64,000 nucleotides of DNA, from positions 1-64,000 of the forward strand of contig LAZY01000022.1 of the NCBI GenBank assembly GCA_001013295.1, in the 5' to 3' direction. Made by a program: the position numbers and the translations under genes. Below the pieces are notes generated by a model. That model had not been told where the DNA came from. It saw only the letters and a list, made by a program, of their open reading frames with translations, and searched no databases. Positions 1-8,184 of this stretch are shown here, one piece after another (position 1 is the stretch's first letter; every line of letters starts with the position of its first letter). Source of the DNA: Chryseobacterium indologenes (GTDB lineage: Bacteria > Bacteroidota > Bacteroidia > Flavobacteriales > Weeksellaceae).

Positions 1-1
1 G

Positions 2-201
2 ACAATCTTCCTCCGAACCGAAATGAGCCGTAAAACTGAATATGTTCATAATCCCTGCTTTTTGAGCGCTAATATACTAAAAATATTAGGTGTGTTTGCG
101 GAGAATCAGATAGATTAAAGAGATTTAAGCTAATAACTAATGATCCGTTATTGAAAATTATTAAAACTATTGAAAAATATTTAGAAGAACATGGCAATTA
201 A
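2..201 (+). pseudogene. 3' end of an unidentified gene, apparently frameshifted
   Basis: Two overlapping open frames precede the HNH gene. One is open from the window edge to a TAA at 116-118. The other is open from 73 to a TAA at 199-201 but has no start codon. Joining them near position 112 would give one continuous C-terminus that ends 11 bases inside the HNH gene, the kind of overlap expected for co-translated partners. In HNH-type two-gene defence systems the upstream partner is often an AAA/ABC-type ATPase, but nothing here is long enough to show that. It could be a broken ATPase gene or chance open frames. Confidence 0.3.
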
Positions 202-856
202 GCAATATAATTTCGAAATAGTTTACAATCATGATCAGGTTGATTTTATAGAATATTTGAAGCCTTTAGTTGGTAAACAATGGGATAAATCATTGAAAAC
301 AATGGGAAAGCGTCATGGAAGTGGAGCTGAACGTGATAGATTGAAAAGGTTTATTCGAAAAGAATTAAAAGATAATCAAGGAGATAATTGTGCATTTTGT
401 GGTTTAAGTTTGAAGACCAGAGAAACTCATATTGAACACATTGTCCCAAAAGGCGAGGGTTTATACCCTCAGTTTATGTTTGAACCAAAAAACCTGATAT
501 TGGCTTGCTCGCTTTGTAATGGTTTTCAAAAGAAAAAAACGTACAATACAATAAAAATATATAATGACGTCTATAACGTATGTAAATTTAAAATTGTTCA
601 TCCTTACTTTGATAACCCAGATGATCATTATGAGTATATTAACGATCCCGAAACAAATATGAATGTTATAATAAGGCCAAAGATAATTAGTGGAGTTGAA
701 TCAATAAAAGCAAAAACGTCAATTGATTTATTTGAGTTAAAAGACTCTGGCATGGTTGAAGCAAGGGCGAGTGAAATATTAGTATCCGAGAAAAAGTTAG
801 AGGTGGCCAAAGAAAATTTATTGAAACAGGTATTAAATAGACCATATATATCATGA
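191..856 (+). CDS. HNH endonuclease family protein (PtuB/TIGR02646-like)
   Basis: A 221-residue protein with a central HNH fold. A first zinc knuckle is formed by C67 and C70, the catalytic stretch EHIVPK is at about 82-87, a conserved Asn is at 101, and a second knuckle C106-x2-C109 is followed by Asn110. The HNH core nicks or cleaves DNA with a metal ion in the known family. The layout resembles small HNH effectors that pair with an ATPase in Septu-like or retron-associated defence systems, and the start overlaps the end of an upstream frame. The N-terminal 60 residues are basic and probably contact nucleic acid. The HNH identity is firm; the defence role is inferred, and the partner looks damaged or lies outside the window. 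Confidence 0.75.
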   Translation: MAIKQYNFEIVYNHDQVDFIEYLKPLVGKQWDKSLKTMGKRHGSGAERDRLKRFIRKELKDNQGDNCAFCGLSLKTRETHIEHIVPKGEGLYPQFMFEPKNLILACSLCNGFQKKKTYNTIKIYNDVYNVCKFKIVHPYFDNPDDHYEYINDPETNMNVIIRPKIISGVESIKAKTSIDLFELKDSGMVEARASEILVSEKKLEVAKENLLKQVLNRPYIS

Positions 857-882
857 GTTTATGTAGTATTAATATTTAAAAT

Positions 883-918
883 AAGCGTTGGAACTAGTTT
901 TTAGTTCAACGCTTTTTA
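883..918. terminator. Bidirectional hairpin between convergent genes
   Basis: Inverted repeat AAGCGTTGGAAC (from 883) and GTTCAACGCTT (904-914), with one bulged G and a following T run. It lies between the HNH gene and the convergent integrase gene and can serve both strands. Confidence 0.7.
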
Positions 919-971
919 GATTAAGTTTTAATAGCTACGATTTGATCTGACGTTTCAAAAATCAAAAATTA

Positions 972-2195
972 TTAAATTAAATTATCATTTATCTTGAAAA
1001 CAGTTTCAGTATCCAAACTATCCAGATAATGTTTTGTAACAGTAGTATTTGAATGGGATAACATTTCAGAAATTACATCAATAGAAATCCCATTTCTTCT
1101 CAACACTGTCGCATAAGAATCTCTTGCTGTCTTCAATTGTAAAGTAATTGATAGTTTAAGTTTTTCAGAGATATTTTTCAGAGATTTATTAATAGTCTTT
1201 CTCATTTTTCTATTCATATAATCAAAGTTTTCGTCAGAATATCCTTCCTTTAAAAATCCAAGTATGAAGGGACTTTCTTTACTTCCAACCTTATTAATAA
1301 TTGTTTCTACTTTTTCATTTACAGGAACAACAATTTCTTGTTTTAGTTTTTTCTTAGTGTTTTCAGTTTTTTTTCTGAAAAATATAAAACAATTCCCTTT
1401 TTTGCTATCCCATCTTAGTCTTAAAAGATCTGCGAAGTTTATGCCATTACAACGATAAAGAAGTTCCCATATATCTCTCGCAAATTCTTCCTCGATATTG
1501 TCAAATTCTTTTAATTTAATGATTTTAGAAATTTCTTCATTACTTAAGACTTGTTTTTTGGGGAAGTATTCACAAATAGAGTAACCACTTTTCCCAAAAG
1601 GGTAGGTGTAATCAGAAGGTATGATATTCTTTTTTTTCATAAAGTAATTAATTACAGTTCTAAGATCTCGAAAATTTGAGTTTATTGATGAAATTGAGAT
1701 TCCGTCCTGCAATCTTTTTCGTTCATTCTGTTTTAGAAAATTTGGAGTTATGTCTAAAATTGTTATTTCAGGATTATTCCTTGTAAATACATTTTTTGAC
1801 TCTTTCATATGGACTTTTGTTCTGATACTTAAATGGTCATTTTCATTTTTATATTGTGTGAAGAGATCTGTCAATTTTAGTGATGTGGAAGAAATCTCTT
1901 TTTCGGATTCAATCTCTTTTTTAAAGAACTCTGATTTAATGTAATCTCTGTCGAAAGAATTTATTGTGGATATGATTTTTTCAGCTTTAGTAACTTTTTC
2001 TTGACATTGATGCCGAAATTCTATTACTTTTGGCTCCATATTCTTTTTATCAAAAATATAAGAGTATTGTCTCTCGGTCATTCTTGATATATTTAGATAC
2101 AATTGGTTTTTACCATATATAATACGAATACTAAGATTATATTCGTCATTTCTAAGTTTAACTCTTTTGTCTAAGGTAAGAGTGCATGTTGCCAT
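972..2195 (-). CDS. Tyrosine site-specific recombinase (phage-type integrase)
   Basis: The 407-residue protein has the Bacteroidota integrase layout: an N-terminal arm-binding beta domain (about 1-100), a SAM-like core-binding domain (about 105-205) and a catalytic domain. Conserved landmarks are R358 in the box TARDSYAT, H381 in MLSHSN, and the nucleophile Y390 in KHYLDS. The segment aligning with the first catalytic arginine reads CNGINF, giving Asn250 where many relatives have Arg, and the residue after R358 is Asp rather than the usual His. A branch of flavobacterial integrases shows the same CNG pattern as far as I recall. It probably integrates or excises this element, helped by the small HTH protein just upstream in the same orientation. 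Confidence 0.88.
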   Translation of the reverse strand: MATCTLTLDKRVKLRNDEYNLSIRIIYGKNQLYLNISRMTERQYSYIFDKKNMEPKVIEFRHQCQEKVTKAEKIISTINSFDRDYIKSEFFKKEIESEKEISSTSLKLTDLFTQYKNENDHLSIRTKVHMKESKNVFTRNNPEITILDITPNFLKQNERKRLQDGISISSINSNFRDLRTVINYFMKKKNIIPSDYTYPFGKSGYSICEYFPKKQVLSNEEISKIIKLKEFDNIEEEFARDIWELLYRCNGINFADLLRLRWDSKKGNCFIFFRKKTENTKKKLKQEIVVPVNEKVETIINKVGSKESPFILGFLKEGYSDENFDYMNRKMRKTINKSLKNISEKLKLSITLQLKTARDSYATVLRRNGISIDVISEMLSHSNTTVTKHYLDSLDTETVFKINDNLI

Positions 2196-2213
2196 TAGTG
2201 ATGTAATTTAAAT

Positions 2214-2423
2214 TTAAACGGATAAAGTTGGAATGTTTTCGTTTTTAATATTTCTTCCATTGTTATCAATCCAATAGTCTATATCTTTTTTATTAAATAT
2301 TAGTTTTTTTCCAATTTTTTTAAATGGAATTTGTTTTCTGGAAACCATAGAATAAACAGTTGATTTGGTCAATGGGATATATCCAATTAATGAATCTATA
2401 TCCATATATTTATTTATTGTCAT
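2214..2423 (-). CDS. Excisionase-like helix-turn-helix protein
   Basis: A 69-residue protein of the MerR-like HTH_17 (excisionase) type. A helix-turn-helix opens with PLTKSTVYSMVSRKQIPFKK, followed by a beta wing KIGKKLIFNKKD and the acidic/aromatic IDYWI that usually closes this fold. It lies 18 bases upstream of the integrase in the same direction, so the two are probably co-transcribed. The likely role is DNA bending for excision or control of the integrase; a plain transcription regulator is the alternative. Confidence 0.8.
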   Translation of the reverse strand: MTINKYMDIDSLIGYIPLTKSTVYSMVSRKQIPFKKIGKKLIFNKKDIDYWIDNNGRNIKNENIPTLSV

Positions 2424-2441
2424 TTATTAAATATTTTATAA

Positions 2442-2586
2442 AGCCAAAGACTTGGCTATTGTACGTTTTTTTGTTTGATTTCGCTCAATATACTAGTGTT
2501 AATACTGCGCTAAATTTAGGAATGTAGTTACGAGATGGACATAAGAAATATCAATACTATAGATTGATATTTATCGCATAAAATTT
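2442..2586. other. Intergenic region with two short hairpins
   Basis: Between the methyltransferase stop and the excisionase-like start are AGCCAA-N4-TTGGCT (2442-2457) and ATATCAAT-N7-ATTGATAT (2548-2570). The second is symmetric enough to be a protein-binding site for the promoter of the excisionase-integrase pair. No clear TAnnTTTG box was found on the minus strand. Confidence 0.4.
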
Positions 2587-2592
2587 TTATGC
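2576..2592 (-). terminator. Hairpin overlapping the methyltransferase stop codon
   Basis: The inverted repeat GCATAAAA-T-TTTTATGC spans the stop codon of the methyltransferase gene. It could terminate or protect the 3' end of the restriction-modification transcript; it is short and A/T rich, so the call is tentative. Confidence 0.35.
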
Positions 2593-4308
2593 AACATTGC
2601 TTATTTGATTTTCAATTGTTAAAAAGTCATGTTTTAGTGTGATGTAATCCTGTTCATTATATTCAGAAGCACCTTTTTCAAGAATCTCACGTATCTTCAC
2701 TATATTCTTTTCATAAAGTTCACTGATAATTACTTTACGATTAAGCATTAACGCCGCTCTTCCTGTAGTTCCAGTTCCGCCGAATGGGTCCCATATAGTA
2801 CCGTTTTCAGGGATAAAAGATAAAAGAAATGGTACAGGAAGTAATGTTGGAAAAGATCCGAAAAATCCGTTTTGTAAACCGCCTTGTTGAGATCTTTCTT
2901 TTGAAATATTTAATTTTAATATCTGCTCAATATCATTATCACAAAGAAAATTTCTGATTGTTTTATAATGATTGGATATATGATAAGATGATACTTTATC
3001 TGCTCCTTTGTTGCCTTGTTCGGAACAACCTTTTTTAACTGTTGCAGATTTCTCTGGATCAAATATTCTTAACTGATCGTAGTAATAATCTTTAGATTTA
3101 GAGAAAATAAGAATTGATTCGTATCCATTTGTAAATCTCTTGGTATTATTTCCTTGTGGTTTATTATTAGATTTCTGCCAGATTACTTGATCTATATAGA
3201 AAAATCCGGCTTTCTGCATTTCTGTTACTAAAAGAGCAACTATACCTACACAGATCCCTCCTTGGTAAGAATCATGAAGATTTATTATTATAACCCCATT
3301 ATCCTTCATATTTTGAGATCCAAGTTTCATGACATCCACGATATTCTTGATGAATTCTAGAGGTTTTTTTTCACGACCAATTTCAAATTCCTGCCCTTGT
3401 ATATTCTTGTCTGAATACTCAATTTGATTATAATAAGGAATTGAGGTAAAAATACCATTTAGTATTGTATCTTTTGGAAATTGAGTATCAAGACAATTGC
3501 CTGGTAATATGGAATATCTTTCTGAAGTTATTTCAGTTATCGGATTTATATTTGTAATCCTTTTATCCTTTTTCGTATTATATTGATTAACTAGTAATTT
3601 AGCTTTTCTAAAATCATAATTCTTTTTTAGAAATCCATCAAGTATTTTAGCCTCTTTTTCTTTTTCAAGACTGTAATTCAATTCTTTATTAGTCAATAAA
3701 TCTAATGCTTGTTTTGCCCTGTCACATGAGATTTCATTTTCCAAAATTTTTGTCGAAAGATTCAAATTGTTATTTGGATTTTCTTTATCAAAAACTAAAG
3801 ATTTTTTAAAAGTAATCACGTTATTTCTTCCCCATCCTTTACCATATTGTTCAGAAATAAATCTATATTTTTCGTTATAAGAACTCTCATCCAATTCGCT
3901 TTGGCAATCAACTACTCGAAGATAATGAGATAAAAGTCTTTTACGTTCCTCTATTGTTGGAACGGATTTTAAGTTGTATTCGATTATCCTGTCTTTAAAT
4001 TCCTCCTTTGATTCAGGAGTGTTATCTAATACTATGCAGTTAATGTGGTTTAAATTTAAATTTAACAACGTTAAAAACCTTAAAACTCCATCCACAATAA
4101 TATATTTATAATCAACCCTAAAAACAACAATTGGAGAATAGTATCCAGTTTTTTTTATTTGATCTTTAAGGTTTTTAATGAAGAACGATTTTCCTTCTTT
4201 ATCAAACAGTTCTCCCCATCCTTCTGAGATTTCAATTTGTGATGTAGGTATTGTCGTAATATTGTTTGCTAATGGTAGTATAACTGATGAATTTTCTAAT
4301 TTTTTCAT
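2587..4308 (-). CDS. ParB-domain DNA methyltransferase (N4/N6 amino type)
   Basis: A 573-residue protein. Residues about 20-95 form a ParB/Srx-like domain (PIVVFRVDYKYIIVDGVLR). A linker follows, then an amino-methyltransferase domain: motif IV TSIPYY at 288-293 precedes the AdoMet-binding motif DPFGGTGTT at 507-515, the order of beta-class enzymes. The catalytic tetrapeptide is S-I-P-Y rather than the usual S-P-P-Y. It should methylate adenine N6 or cytosine N4 at a defined site. It lies 109 bases downstream of a PD-(D/E)XK protein in the same orientation, so it is the predicted modification half of a type II restriction system. ParB-methyltransferase fusions are also common orphan methylases of mobile elements, so the pairing rests on context. 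Confidence 0.85.
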   Translation of the reverse strand: MKKLENSSVILPLANNITTIPTSQIEISEGWGELFDKEGKSFFIKNLKDQIKKTGYYSPIVVFRVDYKYIIVDGVLRFLTLLNLNLNHINCIVLDNTPESKEEFKDRIIEYNLKSVPTIEERKRLLSHYLRVVDCQSELDESSYNEKYRFISEQYGKGWGRNNVITFKKSLVFDKENPNNNLNLSTKILENEISCDRAKQALDLLTNKELNYSLEKEKEAKILDGFLKKNYDFRKAKLLVNQYNTKKDKRITNINPITEITSERYSILPGNCLDTQFPKDTILNGIFTSIPYYNQIEYSDKNIQGQEFEIGREKKPLEFIKNIVDVMKLGSQNMKDNGVIIINLHDSYQGGICVGIVALLVTEMQKAGFFYIDQVIWQKSNNKPQGNNTKRFTNGYESILIFSKSKDYYYDQLRIFDPEKSATVKKGCSEQGNKGADKVSSYHISNHYKTIRNFLCDNDIEQILKLNISKERSQQGGLQNGFFGSFPTLLPVPFLLSFIPENGTIWDPFGGTGTTGRAALMLNRKVIISELYEKNIVKIREILEKGASEYNEQDYITLKHDFLTIENQISNVA

Positions 4309-4417
4309 AATGATATTTTTTATTTTTATAGTGGGTTATTTTAAATTTGGGTAACTTTTATTTTTTTATAAAAAAAAAGGGAATTATCCCTCTATCTCTG
4401 GATTTAATCAAAGACAT

Positions 4418-5107
4418 TTACATGTTGTATTCTTTTTTATATAACTCCCATATTTCCTTTCTTACAGCTTCTTGTATATAGTCGTCTTTGGTTGCCATTT
4501 TAAATTCAAATATCCAATCTTCTCTGTCAATTTCAACAATTAGATCTGAACTAAAGAAACCATCACCAACTTTAATCCTTTCTTCTTCTCTAGGATTTTT
4601 TGCGTTCTCATTAGTTACAAGAAATTTTTTCATTATTTCTTTTAAACTCTTTTCACCAATTTGCCCGAAAGTTCGAGTTGTATTTTTATCTTTAATTCCA
4701 TTTGAATCGATCCAAACAATCTTCACCTTATCATACTTAAAACCCGAACCTTTTTTTTCGAAAACAGATCTGTAATATTTAGGTTCATAAATCAAGATTA
4801 ATTTCTCAATACGGATTATCCATTCGTTTATTTTTTCTATAATATCAATTACATTGAGAGAATCAATTTTTTCATGAAGAAACTTATTGAAATTTTGGAT
4901 CACCTTTTTTTTCTCTTCTTCAATATCCTCAAAATAACTATCTGTAAACTTTTTATATAAGTTTCTATCAGGATTTCTCAGTTCATGCATAACCTCCTTT
5001 TTGTTCATCTTTTTTATTTGAATTATAGGTAATCCCACATAAAATGTCTTAGGTTTAATCGTCATTTGACTAAGTTTTTGAACGATGTTACTTATATCAA
5101 TTTTCAT
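4418..5107 (-). CDS. PD-(D/E)XK protein, candidate restriction endonuclease
   Basis: No named family is recognised over the 229 residues. Near the C-terminus the pattern FFSSDLIVEI-DREDWIFEFK gives D188, E201 and K203, the acid-x(n)-E-x-K arrangement of the PD-(D/E)XK nuclease core on two adjacent beta strands. The N-terminal half is mostly charged helices. It is the first gene behind its own well-formed promoter, and the methyltransferase follows in the same direction. That makes it the predicted restriction enzyme of the pair. The order nuclease-first is unusual unless expression is controlled, and a palindrome over the promoter could do that. The nuclease core is moderately sure; the specificity is unknown. 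Confidence 0.6.
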   Translation of the reverse strand: MKIDISNIVQKLSQMTIKPKTFYVGLPIIQIKKMNKKEVMHELRNPDRNLYKKFTDSYFEDIEEEKKKVIQNFNKFLHEKIDSLNVIDIIEKINEWIIRIEKLILIYEPKYYRSVFEKKGSGFKYDKVKIVWIDSNGIKDKNTTRTFGQIGEKSLKEIMKKFLVTNENAKNPREEERIKVGDGFFSSDLIVEIDREDWIFEFKMATKDDYIQEAVRKEIWELYKKEYNM

Positions 5108-5126
5108 ATTATCTATTTTGATGGGA

Positions 5127-5174
5127 CAAAGATATAAAAAAAAATAATAGTTACCAAAGTATAAAGTGGTAACT
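5127..5174 (-). promoter_or_regulatory. Promoter and palindromic operator of the restriction gene
   Basis: On the minus strand a -33 box TTTG (complement of 5155-5158) and a -7 box TATCTTTG (complement of 5127-5134) are 20 bases apart, matching the Bacteroidota TTTG / TAnnTTTG consensus. The predicted transcript starts about 10-15 bases before the ATG at 5107. An inverted repeat AGTTACCA-N10-TGGTAACT (5149-5174) covers the -33 box, a good position for a repressor. The binding protein is not identified. Confidence 0.65.
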
Positions 5175-5250
5175 TTTTTAGTTTTGAATATAACATATTG
5201 TATACCAATTAATAAAAATATTGCAAGTATAAATTAATATGATCGTGGCA

Positions 5251-5268
5251 TGCTAAAAAATGCTAAAA
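5251..5268 (+). promoter_or_regulatory. Paired TGCTAAA heptamers upstream of the primase-helicase gene
   Basis: TGCTAAAA occurs at 5251-5258 and again at 5261-5268, exactly 10 bases apart, about 95 bases before the start codon. The same heptamer pair with the same spacing lies before the serine recombinase gene (8109-8125). This suggests a shared activator or repressor site on one face of the helix. Confidence 0.45.
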
Positions 5269-5360
5269 TTAACTTTCTTATTTTGTTTTCTTAGAAAATG
5301 CACTTACATATGTAATGGGATGATTAGTTATCCAATAAACTTCCAAATAAAAATAATAGT

Positions 5361-7769
5361 ATGGAAGAAAAGTTATTCAAATATTCTATAAGTGAGAGAA
5401 TATTTAACAAAAAGTTGGGAGATGGTCAATTTTGGCAAGTGAACCAATCCATTATTCCAACAGAAACAACAATCAGAGATTTTGCGACATTAATTACCAG
5501 GCCAAAGGCACATTCTTGGAGTGGTGGTATTTTTAAAGAATCGATAAGTAATAATGAATGGATTCAATCTTCTATTATCGGATTGGATTTTGATAAAGGA
5601 GAAATTTCATTAAAAGAAGTTTATCAAAAATTTGAAGAATTTGGAATATGTCCTAATCTTCATTATGATACATTTGGAACTTCGGCGGAACTTCATAAGT
5701 TCCGGTTAGTTTTTTTCTTTGATAGTACAATTAATGACATTGGTATTTATGATAAGATTATGATTGCCTTAGAAAAAATATTTTTTATAGACCCTAAATG
5801 TAAAAATCCTTCCAGAATATTTTATGGTGGGACCAATGTAAAAATAACTAGTACTGCACCAGTATCACTAATTAAGTTCATTGAATTTATTGATATTAAT
5901 AAAATATCTAGAGATAATTATCTTACAAGAAATATTCTTGGTACAAATTCAATTACTGCTAATTTTTGTAATAATCTATATAATGATTATAAGGATAAAC
6001 ACTTTTTAGCACAGAACAATAATTTTAATTGTACTTCTTTAAAAGGGGGAAAAATCGTTGATTGGGATATGGCAAGAAAGAAGGTGAAAATTCTAGATAA
6101 TTTTTTTAATGGAGAATGGCTAGATCATAATCAACTTTTTGGACTGGTCACCAATATTATATATATAAGGGGTGGTGAGAAGAAAATAAAAGAAATAATG
6201 AAAAAATTTAATTTAGAAGGTAAAACAAACTATACTTCCAACAATTTCGCCATTATACCTTATGTTAAAAAGATGAAATACTATCCAATACCTGTTTATA
6301 AGTTTTCCCCTCATATTGAAGATAGTGAAATTCATGATATACTTACTGAAGTAAATAATATTAGAGGACATGTAGAAATATTAGATCCGATTAATAAAAT
6401 AAGTCTTAAGGAAGCAGAAGAAAAAATGATCTCAAGTTTTCGTGAAGTTCTCGGTAATAATGAGACGAACAAAACCTATATATTTTCTTTACCAACTGCA
6501 ATTGGAAAAACAAGATTATTAACTAATGTTGAAAAATGTGTTATTGCATTGCCAACTAATAATCTTAAGAATGAGGTGAAAGAAAGGATGGTTACAGAGC
6601 ATACTTTTTCACCGGATACTATTAAGTTTTTTGATAATGCTCTTAATAAAAAATTAGGATATTATTATCAAATAGGTTTACCAAAGAAATCAATGGGATT
6701 AATTGGACAAGTCTCTGAATTTAGATATCCAAGTAATTTGGATGATATTAAACTGGCAGCAGATTATATAACTCAACTTGAAGAGTGTAAGAACCCAAAT
6801 AAAACTGTTTTAACTACTCATAAAAGAATTTTAAATTCAGATTCCTTTATACATAAAACTATTATTTTTGATGAAGACCCTCTCAATTCACTGGTGGAAA
6901 TAAAATCTATGTCGATTAAAGATATCATTGGAACTCAATACTTACACGATCCATTGAAAGAAGTTATAAATTTTTTCTTACCACTTGAAGCTGGCATTTA
7001 TGAAACCCCAAACTTTAAAATCAATCATGATGACCTTGTTGACTTCATCCATGATAAAAACATTTTTCAAACTAATGTTTTCGGTTTTTTTTATAGTAAG
7101 TTCTTCATCAAAAACGGAGATATGGTTTATTACATAATAAAGAAAGAGCTACCTGTTAACTCAAAAAATATCATTATGTCCGCAACTATTCCGTTTGAAT
7201 TTTATAAGAAATTATATCCTGAAATGAAATTTGAATTTTTTGATATCAAACATGTTGAACAAAAAGGGGAAATAATACAATATACAGGTCGATCCTGTTC
7301 CAGAAAAGGATTGAACATTTATGGTAAACAAATTAGTGATGAAGTTGGAGATAAAACTGTAATTACATTTATTGACTACAAAGAAATTTTTCAAAATTCA
7401 CCAAAAGAAGTTCATTTTGGTAATTGTTCTGGCTATGATAATCTTAATGGACAAAATATTACGATTGTTGGTACTCCGCACCGAAATAATGTTGAATATT
7501 TTCTAATGGCAAAATTGATGGGAGTTGATTTTGACATAAAAAATTCACAAATGAACTATCAAAAAATACAGTATAAAGGATTTGAGTTTATGTTTAATGC
7601 ATTTGATAATGAAGATTTAAGAGATATTCAATTATCTTTAATAGAATCGGATTTAATACAGGCGGTAGGACGCGCAAGAACATTAAGAAATGATTGTACA
7701 GTCGAAGTATATTCAAATCTCCCTTTGTATGTATCAGATCAATTTATTATTAAGAAAAAAATAGCATAG
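5361..7769 (+). CDS. Primase-helicase fusion (AEP-like domain plus SF2 helicase)
   Basis: The 802-residue protein has an N-terminal archaeo-eukaryotic-primase-like domain: GLDFD supplies D76 and D78, HKFRL supplies H112 and R115, and NPSRIFYGG (about 149-157) matches a segment conserved in phage and plasmid primases. After a linker comes a superfamily 2 helicase: Walker A PTAIGKT at 378-384, DEDP at 504-507, SAT at 606-608, and QAVGRAR at 767-773. It would prime and unwind DNA for replication of the mobile element. The Walker A has Ala before Ile-Gly-Lys-Thr, within normal variation. It stands alone with a long 3' non-coding stretch. Replication of an excised form is the most likely role; a defence role is possible but less supported. 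Confidence 0.75.
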   Translation: MEEKLFKYSISERIFNKKLGDGQFWQVNQSIIPTETTIRDFATLITRPKAHSWSGGIFKESISNNEWIQSSIIGLDFDKGEISLKEVYQKFEEFGICPNLHYDTFGTSAELHKFRLVFFFDSTINDIGIYDKIMIALEKIFFIDPKCKNPSRIFYGGTNVKITSTAPVSLIKFIEFIDINKISRDNYLTRNILGTNSITANFCNNLYNDYKDKHFLAQNNNFNCTSLKGGKIVDWDMARKKVKILDNFFNGEWLDHNQLFGLVTNIIYIRGGEKKIKEIMKKFNLEGKTNYTSNNFAIIPYVKKMKYYPIPVYKFSPHIEDSEIHDILTEVNNIRGHVEILDPINKISLKEAEEKMISSFREVLGNNETNKTYIFSLPTAIGKTRLLTNVEKCVIALPTNNLKNEVKERMVTEHTFSPDTIKFFDNALNKKLGYYYQIGLPKKSMGLIGQVSEFRYPSNLDDIKLAADYITQLEECKNPNKTVLTTHKRILNSDSFIHKTIIFDEDPLNSLVEIKSMSIKDIIGTQYLHDPLKEVINFFLPLEAGIYETPNFKINHDDLVDFIHDKNIFQTNVFGFFYSKFFIKNGDMVYYIIKKELPVNSKNIIMSATIPFEFYKKLYPEMKFEFFDIKHVEQKGEIIQYTGRSCSRKGLNIYGKQISDEVGDKTVITFIDYKEIFQNSPKEVHFGNCSGYDNLNGQNITIVGTPHRNNVEYFLMAKLMGVDFDIKNSQMNYQKIQYKGFEFMFNAFDNEDLRDIQLSLIESDLIQAVGRARTLRNDCTVEVYSNLPLYVSDQFIIKKKIA

Positions 7770-7927
7770 ACTCTCAATTAAATAAATCATGATTTTATAG
7801 AAAAATGGGTTAAATTTTTTTTTGAAAAATGACAATTAACTTCAATTTTTAGATTTTTTTTTCAGAAATTTTTTTTTGAGATTTCAGTTAAATTATTGAA
7901 CTCAGGTTTTTTTATCAAAATACCATA

Positions 7928-7964
7928 GGGGGAGGAGGGGGGATTTGAGGGGGCCCCAAAGGGG
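7928..7964 (+). other. Potential G-quadruplex
   Basis: Four G runs (5, 6, 5 and 4 residues) are separated by loops of 4, 6 and 7 bases. In an AT-rich context this is conspicuous. The GGGGGCCCC segment inside can compete by forming a short hairpin. Confidence 0.5.
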
Positions 7965-7991
7965 TGATAATGATGATTTTTAGAATATGAT

Positions 7992-8017
7992 AAGAAGGGG
8001 GGATTGTCTCCCTTCTT
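7992..8017 (+). terminator. Terminator-like hairpin
   Basis: AAGAAGGG (7992-7999) pairs with CCCTTCTT (8010-8017); two to three further G-U/G-C pairs leave a tetraloop ATTG. An A/T-rich tail follows. It probably ends the primase-helicase transcript. Confidence 0.55.
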
Positions 8018-8108
8018 TATTATTTAATTATTTTGCCCTTATAGTAATCTTCTATAAGTTTATCCTGTTTTCCTTTATATTACAATAAAAGGGAATGCGT
8101 TCTGAAAG

Positions 8109-8125
8109 TGCTAAATAGTGCTAAA
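8109..8125 (+). promoter_or_regulatory. Second TGCTAAA heptamer pair, upstream of the serine recombinase gene
   Basis: TGCTAAA at 8109-8115 and 8119-8125, the same 10-base period as the pair at 5251-5268. A likely binding site of one element-encoded regulator. Confidence 0.45.
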
Positions 8126-8184
8126 TGCTTAGGCGTAAAGGTATTTTCGCTTTAAATTTAATCTGTGATTAAAACAACCACAAA

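Larger units (their letters stand above)
7770..8184. other. 415-base intergenic region with G-rich tract
   Basis: No credible gene is visible. The first 150 bases are T/A homopolymer rich. A G-rich tract (7928-7964) and a terminator-like hairpin (7992-8017) follow, then the TGCTAAA repeats before the recombinase gene. It could be an origin or transfer region given the primase gene on one side and the recombinase on the other, but no iterons or nick site are evident. Confidence 0.4.
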
